From CBDDLD01 sp965230605 (GTDB lineage Bacteria; Bacteroidota; Bacteroidia; Flavobacteriales; Flavobacteriaceae), in the NCBI GenBank assembly GCA_965230605.1, contig CBDDLD010000004.1, positions 2,356,001 through 2,420,000 of the forward strand: 64,000 nucleotides of DNA. The letters run 5' to 3'. The position numbers and the translations under genes were made by a program. Positions 53,544 through 60,836 of the stretch are shown here, in pieces. The notes below the pieces were generated by a model that worked only from the letters and a program-made list of their open reading frames with translations, did no database searches and was not told the DNA's origin. The first letter of the stretch is position 1. Each line of letters begins with the position of its first letter.

Positions 53544-54680
53544 TTATGAATTTTGAATGGATTCTCTATACTTAGACGGTGTTTTATTTTCAAACTTCTT
53601 AAATGCATTTATAAACGAAGTCTTATTATTAAAACCTGAATCAAATGCTACTTGAATTAGAGGTTTATTAGGTGTATTAGCGATATCTGATTTAGCATAT
53701 TCTACTCTGTTTTTATTAATGAAGTCAAAAAATGAAACTTTGTAATACTGATTTATAATTTGAGATAAATGGTGGCTCTTTACATCCAGCTCAGCTGCTA
53801 AATCTTTTAGTCGGATATCATTCTTTAAGTAAATTTTTTCTTCATCAATTAAATGCTCTAACTGCTTCACATACATAGGCAAGTGTTCTACAGCTAAAGA
53901 GCTATTAGCATACTTAACTGTTTTTTTATCAACTGTCTTCCATTCAACGTTCATCATGTAATACCCAATGAGATAGAATAAAAATCCTATGGGTAACACA
54001 TAAATATAATCTAAATGTCTTCTGTAAATATCTGTCTTTAATAGAATATATAAAAATACAGCTGTGAATAATAAGATGGTAATAAGTGTGATATTAAATG
54101 TCTTTAACCATTTTATATTCCCATTGATTGTTGCGTATTCTAATCGCAGCTCCTCAGTATAGGTTTTTATCACATTGATGTTCTTTAAAAGGTAGAATCC
54201 TAAATGCACAAACTGTAGAATAAAAACAACAGAATACATGTATTGAATAGGTTCTATGATCTTTTCTCTGTGATCAAAAACCGAAAGCATCCCATAATCT
54301 ACCTGTCGTTTATTTAAAACATCACCAAAAAATAATGGAATAATAAATACCAATACGATAAAAGGTAAAAGGTGTATGAATGCCTTTTTGGAAAACGTCC
54401 ACTCCTTATCAGTAATGGCTTTGTAATAGAAATATGTAAGCGGTCCGAGTAATAGCCATGAGCCATATCGTGTTCCATAAAACAGGTTAAAACCAACATT
54501 AAATACATTCCTCACACTTAAAAACTCAAGCAAGTACCATAGAAGTGTAAGGATAATCAATAACAAAAAGATATTCTCCCTTTTTTTCCGCTTTTTAGGA
54601 GAGGCAATGATACTAAACAAAATAAATACACCTTGAAAAATAAAAACGATGATAAGAATTGACCAAATATCGAGTGCCAT
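53544..54680 (-). CDS. Membrane-anchored AraC-family regulator
   Basis: I use the ATG at 54680 (378 residues); a longer reading from 54698 adds six polar residues. Seven hydrophobic segments fill the first 225 residues (LFYGTRYGSWLLLGPLTYFYY is a recurring element of this type). The AraC HTH follows at about 275-378, with IRLKDLAAELDVKSHHLSQI and FDSGFNNKTSFINAFKKFENK. The layout is that of membrane-bound AraC regulators of Bacteroidota. The signal is sensed in or near the membrane. The nearest candidates for control are the YceI genes downstream. Confidence 0.88.
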   Translation of the reverse strand: MALDIWSILIIVFIFQGVFILFSIIASPKKRKKRENIFLLLIILTLLWYLLEFLSVRNVFNVGFNLFYGTRYGSWLLLGPLTYFYYKAITDKEWTFSKKAFIHLLPFIVLVFIIPLFFGDVLNKRQVDYGMLSVFDHREKIIEPIQYMYSVVFILQFVHLGFYLLKNINVIKTYTEELRLEYATINGNIKWLKTFNITLITILLFTAVFLYILLKTDIYRRHLDYIYVLPIGFLFYLIGYYMMNVEWKTVDKKTVKYANSSLAVEHLPMYVKQLEHLIDEEKIYLKNDIRLKDLAAELDVKSHHLSQIINQYYKVSFFDFINKNRVEYAKSDIANTPNKPLIQVAFDSGFNNKTSFINAFKKFENKTPSKYRESIQNS

Positions 54681-54781
54681 GTTGTATCCTTTATACAAAC
54701 ATAAACATTAGTTTTTACAATAGTTTAAATAAAAATCATCACTTATTAGATTAATTTCTAATCAAACTGATTATTGACCTT

Positions 54782-54917
54782 GTTCATATTCCTGACAAAG
54801 CTCCGCTTTGAAGATCAACAAAATATTATTAAATATATGGCTTTTGAGTTTTTGAGCTTTCTTCTAAGAATAGGATTATTCACTCAGTTCATGTTCCTGA
54901 CAAAGCTCCGCTTTGAA
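54782..54917. repeat. 31-base direct repeats next to the integrase
   Basis: The two copies are 54782-54812 and 54887-54917, 105 bases apart with one mismatch; each contains the hairpin CAAAGC-TCC-GCTTTG. They lie between the AraC start and the integrase. They could be a remnant att duplication or a short repetitive element. Confidence 0.8.
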
Positions 54918-54920
54918 AAC

Positions 54921-54973
54921 AGTTCAAACAAAAAAACGCTCAAGCAAGCTTGGCGTTTTTTCTTTTTTGAACT
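54921..54973 (+). terminator. Long palindromic terminator-like hairpin
   Basis: Arms AGTTCAAAC + AAAAAACGC and GCGTTTTTT + CTTTTTTGAACT pair, with an inner CAAG-CAAG-CTTG. It is oriented to stop + strand transcripts, yet no + strand gene lies just upstream. The remaining 54974-55183 bases contain nothing I can name. Confidence 0.6.
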
Positions 54974-55183
54974 ATTTATTCGTGACCTCGGCAGCCAAAA
55001 GTTTTTGCCAATTTTTAAGCAAAATTGCCTTAAAACTGACTTTTTTATATTGATTACGTTCGAAAATTGCAATAAAATGGACATAGGTAGACATAAGTGG
55101 TCACAATTTTTGTCACACTTTTAGAGTCATTTTAGACCGTCATTTATCTTCAAAAAAGGGATATAAACCTAAAAAATGAAGAT

Positions 55184-56470
55184 ATGAATTTTCAATTTAA
55201 ACTACGAAATGGAAAAAAGAAGTGTACGATAATAGCAGAACTTCGTTACGGTAAAAATATTAGAATTAGAAAATCAACTGAGCATAGTTTTCCATTGTAT
55301 TCTGAAAAGTATTGGGATCAAACAAAAGAGTGTATTAAGTCACCCAATGACATTTTTAATTATGAAGAGATTAATGTGGCTTTACTTGATATTAGGACTA
55401 AAATATATAAGATATTTAAAGACTTGAAAGAGCGCAATAAAATATCTCATAACAATCTATCATACGAGCTTAGTAAAATCATTAATCCAAACAAACTCAT
55501 TAAATCTAATGGACTGAATACGCAAGACCTAAAGTCTGTACTAACCTATTTTAATTACTTCATAGAATTTTATCGAGATAACGTTTCACCAAATACAGGA
55601 AAGCCATTTTCATCTGGTACTGTAAAGTCATATGGACATGGTGTATCATATCTAACAAGATATATCAAAGATCGTAATTTAAGAGACCTTACGTTTAATG
55701 ATATTGACAGAGACTTTTACTATGATTTTATTAATTATGGTTATGAACAACAATATTCCAAAAATCATATTGGATCAATGATTCAAAAATTAAAAACAGT
55801 GATTCAATATGCCTTTGATGAAGGAATTCATGAAAATCTAGAGTTCCGAAAAAAGTACTTTAGAAAATTTAGAGAAGATGTTAATCACCCATACTTAAAT
55901 GAGGATGAAATTCAACGGTTAATTGACCTCGAAATAAAAGATGAACACTTAGCTGATATACGGGATATATTTGTTATAGGTTGTTATACAGGGCTGAGGG
56001 TGGCTGATCTAATGTCTCTATTAAAAAACCCTAAAATTGAATTATTTAATGGACGAAAGCATTTGCATATAATACAACAAAAGACCGGAAAACCAGTTTA
56101 TATTCCTTTGAAACAAGTCATTATTGATATACTTAATAAGAGGAATGGACAATTCCCACCATATATGCACAAACTCTACATTAATAAAGGAATTAAACAA
56201 TTATTAAGAAGGTGTCATGTAAATGAACTCTACACTATAGAAAGAACTGTAGGAACTCAAAGAGTTAAAATCACTAAACCCAAATACGAATTTATTTCTT
56301 GTCATAGTGCTAGACGTAGTTTTTGTACGAATGCATATAATAATGGAATGCCACCACATGATATTATGGTGTTTTCTGGTCATAGTTCTGAGAAGATGGT
56401 TTTACTCTATATTAAGTCATCTGCCAAAGAAAGAACAAAGAGAGCAGGTGAGCATCCATTTTTTAACTAG
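55184..56470 (+). CDS. Phage-type tyrosine integrase
   Basis: This 428-residue protein has an Arm-binding domain at the N-terminus (about residues 1-50), a SAM-like core-binding domain (about 115-225) and a tyrosine-recombinase catalytic domain (about 235-415). Arg272 (TGLRVADLMSL), Lys300, His374/Arg377 (CHSARRSF), His400 (SGHSS) and Tyr409 make a full catalytic set. It is the type carried by Bacteroidota conjugative and mobilizable elements. A small excisionase-like gene is convergent with it ten bases away. The 54.7-55.2 kb repeats may relate to its attachment site. Confidence 0.93.
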   Translation: MNFQFKLRNGKKKCTIIAELRYGKNIRIRKSTEHSFPLYSEKYWDQTKECIKSPNDIFNYEEINVALLDIRTKIYKIFKDLKERNKISHNNLSYELSKIINPNKLIKSNGLNTQDLKSVLTYFNYFIEFYRDNVSPNTGKPFSSGTVKSYGHGVSYLTRYIKDRNLRDLTFNDIDRDFYYDFINYGYEQQYSKNHIGSMIQKLKTVIQYAFDEGIHENLEFRKKYFRKFREDVNHPYLNEDEIQRLIDLEIKDEHLADIRDIFVIGCYTGLRVADLMSLLKNPKIELFNGRKHLHIIQQKTGKPVYIPLKQVIIDILNKRNGQFPPYMHKLYINKGIKQLLRRCHVNELYTIERTVGTQRVKITKPKYEFISCHSARRSFCTNAYNNGMPPHDIMVFSGHSSEKMVLLYIKSSAKERTKRAGEHPFFN

Positions 56471-56479
56471 TATTATTGA

Positions 56480-56686
56480 TTAAGACAGATCATAAAAGTT
56501 CTTAAACTTAGGTATTGGAGACATTAAGTTTTCTTCTGTAATAGAGTTTGGGTCAATTAGAACTCTTCTACTTTTAAATGGTTTAAATGCTTTTATCCTT
56601 CCATCTCTGATTAACCTGTCAATTTGCCTTACACTTAAGGAAGTTCTCTCTGCGGCAGTTTGCCTATTTATATATTTGAAAAACAT
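56480..56686 (-). CDS. Excisionase-like helix-turn-helix protein
   Basis: This 68-residue protein has a MerR/AlpA-like winged HTH (residues 8-52: INRQTAAERTSLSVRQIDRLIRDG, then RRVLID). Proteins of this size next to an integrase usually bend DNA for excision or act as regulators. It is convergent with the integrase, not in operon with it. No other domain is present. Confidence 0.8.
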   Translation of the reverse strand: MFFKYINRQTAAERTSLSVRQIDRLIRDGRIKAFKPFKSRRVLIDPNSITEENLMSPIPKFKNFYDLS

Positions 56687-56786
56687 AATTCTAATTTGAT
56701 TTTATTGCGCCTAATTAAGCTACAATGTGTTAATTATACAAGCGTTGAGAACTTTTTAAAAGAAAATTTTGACAAAAATTAACGTT

Positions 56787-57069
56787 ATCGATTTTGACTG
56801 CTAAAAATTGTTTTTTAAAACAATTTTTTACTTTTCACGAAATCGAAACTAGGTGTTGCCCTAGTTTTTGGTTCTACTCAATCAAAAATTGGGTTTAAAA
56901 TTGTGATTTTGACTTAACTCTTAAATCGGTTAAGATCGATCGATTTTATATCGAGAATCGATACGTTGTTTATTGTCGTATTAGTCGTATTTTTATCGAT
57001 ATCGATTAATTGGTTTTGATACGATATTTGTCGATTTTTTACAGATATCGATATCACGATTTAATCGAT
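56787..57069. repeat. ATCGAT-rich, hairpin-rich non-coding region
   Basis: ATCGAT occurs exactly eight times: 56787, 56935, 56939, 56957, 56995, 57001, 57047 and 57064. Two hairpins lie just upstream or inside: AAAAATTGTTTT-TT-AAAACAATTTTT (56803-56828) and AAACTAGG-TGTTGC-CCTAGTTT (56846-56867). No ORF fits 56687-57431. It could be a recombinase or origin-type binding region. The rest (57070-57431) is plain AT-rich sequence. Confidence 0.75.
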
Positions 57070-57431
57070 CATTAGTGAAATTGATGAATATCGTGTTAAA
57101 GATTGACCAGACAAACTCTTGAAATAATTACTTTTAAGACTAATATCAGCGTTATTGATTTTCTTTTCTAATAGATGTTATTATGTCTTTTATGTATTCA
57201 CTTAAAACATAATGTAATCGCTATTTAAAAATTAAATAATTGTTTTTAAGCATAACTTTTATTAAAAAGGATAATTTTATTGATGATCTTGTCCAATTAA
57301 AATGATTTAACTTACCTATTTATCAGAATCGTTCTATTATTTCCCGATACAAAATGTATTATATCAATATTTATAGAACTTTACATTAACAAAGGTGCAA
57401 ATAGGATAAAATATACAAGAGTTTTGCTGCA

Positions 57432-57815
57432 TTACCGATTCATATAATCCTGCCAAGTAATTAAGATATATTTGACTTTTTCTTTTTCAGTTCTCTTAAG
57501 AAAGCCGAATTCATAAACAAATAAGTAAGTGTCTCCTTTCTTATTCTTCCAATAATGAGTAAAAAAGTTTGGTTCAAAACCTTGCTCAATCAATACTTCG
57601 GCTCTTACCGTTACTTTACCAGCTTTGTTGTAATGCTTTAGGATTTTTCTATTTTGTTTTAATTGATTATCTACTTTATTGTAGAATTTAGGTTCATTCA
57701 ACTTACTCTCACGATATTGATACGAACTTTTACAATGTATATCACAATACTTCTTGTCTGAACGTCCTACTAGTTCCTTACCACAAGCCAAACACATTCT
57801 TTGATAAATAATCAT
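57432..57815 (-). CDS. Zn-ribbon protein of the recombinase module
   Basis: This 127-residue protein has an N-terminal zinc ribbon (CLACGKELVG ... KKYCDIHCKSSYQY: Cys8, Cys11, Cys24, Cys28). A basic central helix and a strand-rich end follow (DTYLFVYEFGFLKRTEKEKVKYILI). The type recurs in Bacteroidota as a hypothetical protein. It is divergent from the recombinase at 57886 across 70 bases that carry inverted repeats. That makes it a possible directionality factor or repressor of the system; this is inference. Confidence 0.82.
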   Translation of the reverse strand: MIIYQRMCLACGKELVGRSDKKYCDIHCKSSYQYRESKLNEPKFYNKVDNQLKQNRKILKHYNKAGKVTVRAEVLIEQGFEPNFFTHYWKNKKGDTYLFVYEFGFLKRTEKEKVKYILITWQDYMNR

Positions 57816-57885
57816 AAATGAATATTATTCGTATAATATACGCATAACATACGATTAAATAAAGTACACCTTTTAATTTAGTTTT
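57816..57885. promoter_or_regulatory. Divergent control region with CGTAT/ATACG half-sites
   Basis: CGTAT-AAT-ATACG covers 57830-57842 and a third half-site ATACG lies at 57849-57853 (also TCGTAT ... ATACGA, 57829-57854). It separates the Zn-ribbon gene and the recombinase gene. A repressor that controls both promoters could bind here. Confidence 0.5.
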
Positions 57886-59016
57886 ATGAAACCACATAAA
57901 CACATTACGCTTAAGCATCTTTTAATTGATAATAAAAAGTTTATCGGATTAAAATTTCAATCAGATAAAGTAATTAATAGTCTTATTAAAGAACTAAATG
58001 GGATACAATGGAGTGAAGAATTCGCCATGTATTGTTTACCCAACAATAAAAGTAACCTAGATGCAATTTTCAACATGTTCCGTGGAGTTGCTTGGTTAAA
58101 CACCAATTACTTCTTTCAGAAATCTAATTCAAAAGCACTAAATGAAGAATTTGATGTACAATGGTTTAGAGAAAGACAAAAACTAAAGGGTTACAAATGT
58201 TGTCCCGAAGTGTATTTAGACAAACTAGAGCTAAAACAATATGCGAATAATACAGTTAAATCCTATGTTTCTTGTTTTGAACGATTCATTAATTATTTCT
58301 TTGACAAAGATATCGATAGATTAGATGAATTGGATGTCAGAAATTATCTAAAACATTTAAGTCAAACTAATTGGTCTACCTCGTATATCAATCAAAGCAT
58401 AAATAGTATAAAGTTTTATTATGAAGTTGTTCTAGGCATGCCGAATAGATTCTATCAAATTGAACGCCCTAGGAAGAAAAAGAAACTTCCAATTGTCCTA
58501 TCGAAATCAGAAGTTCTCAGCATAATTGATGGCACAAATAACCTTAAACATAAATGCATCCTTTCACTACTCTATTCAGCTGGATTAAGACGCAGTGAAC
58601 TTATTAATTTAAAAATATCAGATATAGATAGTAAAAGAATGCTAATTAAAGTAAATAATGCTAAAGGAAATAAAGACAGATATACACTTTTAGCACAGTC
58701 TATCTTACCTGATTTGAGGAAGTATTATATTCAATATAAGCCCAAGAAGTATCTTTTTGAAGGGCAGAAAAGGGAAAAATATAGTCCTACTAGTATTATT
58801 AAAATACTTCAATCTGCAGTGCTCAAAGCTGGCATATATAAGCATGTCACTCCGCATACGCTTAGACATAGTTTTGCTACTCATTTATTAGAAGAAGGAA
58901 CAGACTTAAGATATATTCAGCTTCTTTTAGGACATAACTCCTCAAAGACTACAGAGATATATACTCATGTCGCGAAGAACAGTTTTAGTTCTATTAAAAA
59001 TCCTTTAGACTTGTAA
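57886..59016 (+). CDS. XerC/D-like tyrosine recombinase of an integron-like system
   Basis: This 376-residue recombinase has a novel N-terminal extension of about 105 residues (1-105, with LKHLLIDNKKFIGLKFQ), a SAM-like core-binding domain (about 106-190) and a catalytic domain. Catalytic residues are Arg235, Lys260, His324, Arg327, His350 and Tyr359. Between the patch with Lys260 and HTLRHS the spacing is short (about 65 residues), so the extra helix region of integron integrases (IntI) is missing. It faces the cassette array directly: the first GTT core site is 64 bases past its stop. It should cut and join the cassette sites; that is inference from position and site structure. Confidence 0.9.
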   Translation: MKPHKHITLKHLLIDNKKFIGLKFQSDKVINSLIKELNGIQWSEEFAMYCLPNNKSNLDAIFNMFRGVAWLNTNYFFQKSNSKALNEEFDVQWFRERQKLKGYKCCPEVYLDKLELKQYANNTVKSYVSCFERFINYFFDKDIDRLDELDVRNYLKHLSQTNWSTSYINQSINSIKFYYEVVLGMPNRFYQIERPRKKKKLPIVLSKSEVLSIIDGTNNLKHKCILSLLYSAGLRRSELINLKISDIDSKRMLIKVNNAKGNKDRYTLLAQSILPDLRKYYIQYKPKKYLFEGQKREKYSPTSIIKILQSAVLKAGIYKHVTPHTLRHSFATHLLEEGTDLRYIQLLLGHNSSKTTEIYTHVAKNSFSSIKNPLDL

Positions 59017-59051
59017 GAATATTATTTAATTTTATAGGTGTAAACATAATG

Positions 59052-59095
59052 TAGATAAACGCAATTGCGTTTATCTAATTGTTGGCAGTAAGTTA
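59052..59095. repeat. Site 0: platform-side (attI-like) recombination site
   Basis: A perfect 26-base palindrome at 59052-59077 is followed at 59081 by the core GTTGGCAGT. The left side (ending AAAC at 59044) does not fit the cassette-end pattern RYNVMYAAC. The site is therefore joined to the recombinase on one side and to cassette 1 on the other, as an attI is. Confidence 0.65.
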
Positions 59096-59131
59096 ACTAA
59101 CTCAAACTCTGAAAAACAAACTGACTGAAAT

Positions 59132-59470
59132 ATGAAATTAATAACTCGATGCAGTTCTTGTAAAAAAGATATTCGAATAAAATCAAGTGCTTCTACTCGA
59201 CCAGATTTACAAATGGAAAAAGGTGATGAATTTTCAGTGAACTGTCAAAATTGTGGAAAAGTTCAAAAGAAACATGTGAACGATATTAAAGCGGAAATAA
59301 ATAACACATTAATTCTAATCGGAGTTGGAATTGGAATTATTTCAGCTATTGTTTTATGGAATTTTTTCGGAGCAATCGGAACTGTTAGTGCAGCTATTCC
59401 TATTATTATTTGGTATCAACAAATGGATTCAATTAAAGGATTTAATTCTTATATGATTAAAAGGAAATAA
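59132..59470 (+). CDS. Cassette 1: zinc-ribbon membrane protein
   Basis: This 112-residue protein has a zinc ribbon at the N-terminus (CSSCKKDIRIK with Cys7/Cys10, then CQNCGKVQK with Cys39/Cys42). A membrane hairpin follows in the second half (about residues 58-92), and the end is soluble. I do not recognise the family. The gene lies wholly between site 0 and site 1 and has its own start 51 bases after the core GTT. No promoter is evident, so it may be read from the recombinase side. Confidence 0.8.
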   Translation: MKLITRCSSCKKDIRIKSSASTRPDLQMEKGDEFSVNCQNCGKVQKKHVNDIKAEINNTLILIGVGIGIISAIVLWNFFGAIGTVSAAIPIIIWYQQMDSIKGFNSYMIKRK

Positions 59471-59481
59471 TATATAAACCA

Positions 59482-59689
59482 ACTGCCAACAACGTGTAAA
59501 GTTTATAGCTTGTTGGCTAACTAAAGGAATATTTCTTATTTTTAAAAAAACATTAAAATTAATCGGAAAACCTGCAAGTCAGAGCCTTGCTGTTTTCCTC
59601 CAGCGGATTTTTCGCCACGAGTGGCTCATCCGAAGCTAAAACAGCTTCGGCTCAATCCGCAACAAACCTTACACGAACACGTTAGTAGC
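59482..59689. repeat. Site 1: attC-like recombination site between cassettes 1 and 2
   Basis: Left core ACTGCCAAC (59482-59490), right core GTTAGTAGC (59681-59689). AACGTGTAA near the left pairs with TTACACGAA near the right. Internal hairpins are GCGGATT (59603) with AATCCGC (59654), GCCACGAGTGGC (59614-59625) and CCGAAGCT (59630) with AGCTTCGG (59643). The left core is the reverse complement of site 0's GTTGGCAGT. Confidence 0.85.
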
Positions 59690-59703
59690 AATATCTAAAG
59701 ACA

Positions 59704-60114
59704 ATGAAACTAATCAGCTATAAAGAACTTCTCAAAGAATATGAAGGATATTATGATTTGAATGAGCAAGAGCTGCCTAAAAGGGTAAGTCTTCTTAAAA
59801 TAAAACCGTTTTCTGTAATTCTTGAAGGGGAACACAATGAATTTGATAGCCTTGATGCTTGGATTAAATCAAATATAATGGATGAAGATATTGAATTCAT
59901 TTATTATGGTAAAACTGACTATGACTATGGATGTGCTGAGTATTTTGGGAAGAACGAATCAAACATGAATAGGTTGAAAGAAATAATCCCCAATATTTAC
60001 ACTCTCTACCCAGATGCTCATCCTGAAAGCCAGATTTCAAAAACAGATGGGTCAGGTAAGTGGATCGAATATGACCCCAACGATAAAAATGGAATTATAG
60101 TGAGCTTAAAATAA
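59704..60114 (+). CDS. Cassette 2: protein of unknown function
   Basis: This 136-residue soluble protein has no signal peptide or membrane helix. It is acidic (FDSLDAWIKSNIMDEDIEFIYYGKTDYDYG) and may be a small alpha/beta fold. I do not recognise the family. It begins 23 bases after the core GTTAGTAGC and ends 4 bases before the next site's left core, so it fills its cassette almost exactly. Confidence 0.75.
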   Translation: MKLISYKELLKEYEGYYDLNEQELPKRVSLLKIKPFSVILEGEHNEFDSLDAWIKSNIMDEDIEFIYYGKTDYDYGCAEYFGKNESNMNRLKEIIPNIYTLYPDAHPESQISKTDGSGKWIEYDPNDKNGIIVSLK

Positions 60115-60118
60115 AACA

Positions 60119-60176
60119 GCTACTAACACTATGTAAAAAAGCATTAAAACGACTTTTTACATTAACCGTTGTGTGC
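60119..60176. repeat. Site 2: attC-like recombination site between cassettes 2 and 3
   Basis: This is the shortest site, 58 bases: left core GCTACTAAC (60119-60127), stem ATGTAAAAAAG (60131-60141) with CTTTTTACAT (60153-60162) around an 11-base loop, right core GTTGTGTGC (60168-60176). The arm between stem and core is five bases on the right (TAACC), three on the left (ACT). The left core complements site 1's right core. Confidence 0.88.
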
Positions 60177-60195
60177 AAGCTGAAAAAAATCGAAC

Positions 60196-60789
60196 GTGAA
60201 AGAAACAAAGGACAATGATATAATAATTAGAGAGCATAAAAACGCTTGGAAAAAAGGGGTCCTGAATTTCGACACGAAAAAAATTGATTGGGATTCTAAA
60301 TTGACTTGGGCAAGTAAAATGCTTAACCCCAAAAAACAAGCTGAATTTGATTATGCTGGATTAAGTCAAAAAATAGGGAAATCACGATTGACCATTTTCC
60401 GACACAACAATCGACTGAATTTACTGTTCGAAAATCAACTAATTGAATTGAATGAAAAAATAGAATCGGAATTAAAACGAATCGGAACGGACTTACTTCT
60501 AACTTTAAAACAAGACGGGAAAATAGTGTTTGAACATAATTACAAACAAATCAAATCTGTGATTCCAATCGAAGAAGACCCAACACCATTTGTAGATGCA
60601 GAAGATTTTGACTTGCGGATTTTGATTCACAATGTTCTGACAGAAAAGGAAAGAAAAAATAGGATGTTTGAAAAAAGCCAGCACACAACAATGTATAACC
60701 GCAATTACGGCGGATTCGACTACGTCCGAATCCACTCGGAATTGCGAGCGTCAGTACTTAACCGAAAAATAATAACTTTAAACCCGTAA
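60196..60789 (+). CDS. Cassette 3: protein of unknown function, C-terminus encoded by the next recombination site
   Basis: This 197-residue protein has a GTG start at 60196, 20 bases after the site 2 core. It is soluble and charged, with a helical middle (ENQLIELNEKIESELKRI). The family is not recognised. The reading frame continues into site 3: from about residue 162 the protein is encoded by the site itself and stops at 60789, twenty bases before the crossover core. It may be a cassette whose original stop was lost and replaced by site sequence. Confidence 0.7.
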   Translation: MKETKDNDIIIREHKNAWKKGVLNFDTKKIDWDSKLTWASKMLNPKKQAEFDYAGLSQKIGKSRLTIFRHNNRLNLLFENQLIELNEKIESELKRIGTDLLLTLKQDGKIVFEHNYKQIKSVIPIEEDPTPFVDAEDFDLRILIHNVLTEKERKNRMFEKSQHTTMYNRNYGGFDYVRIHSELRASVLNRKIITLNP

Positions 60790-60817
60790 CTGACGGTTAT
60801 ACGAGACCGTTGGCGGT
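60681..60817. repeat. Site 3: attC-like recombination site between cassettes 3 and 4
   Basis: Left core GCACACAAC (60681-60689), right core GTTGGCGGT (60809-60817). Stem GTATAACC (60693-60700) with GGTTATAC (60795-60802); inner stems CGCAATT (60700) with AATTGCG (60740) and GGATTCG (60712) with CGAATCC (60727). The left core is the exact complement of site 2's right core GTTGTGTGC. Confidence 0.88.
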
Positions 60818-60836
60818 AATTAGTTAATAATTAAAC

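Noticed and set aside
54774..55124. 116-residue + strand ORF
   Set aside because: It is read through both copies of the 31-base repeat (hence MFLTKLRFE-like duplication) and the palindrome; its composition is not protein-like.
54699..59131. tRNA gene as integration target
   Set aside because: No T-loop GGTTCRANNCC or cloverleaf was found near the integrase or the recombinase.
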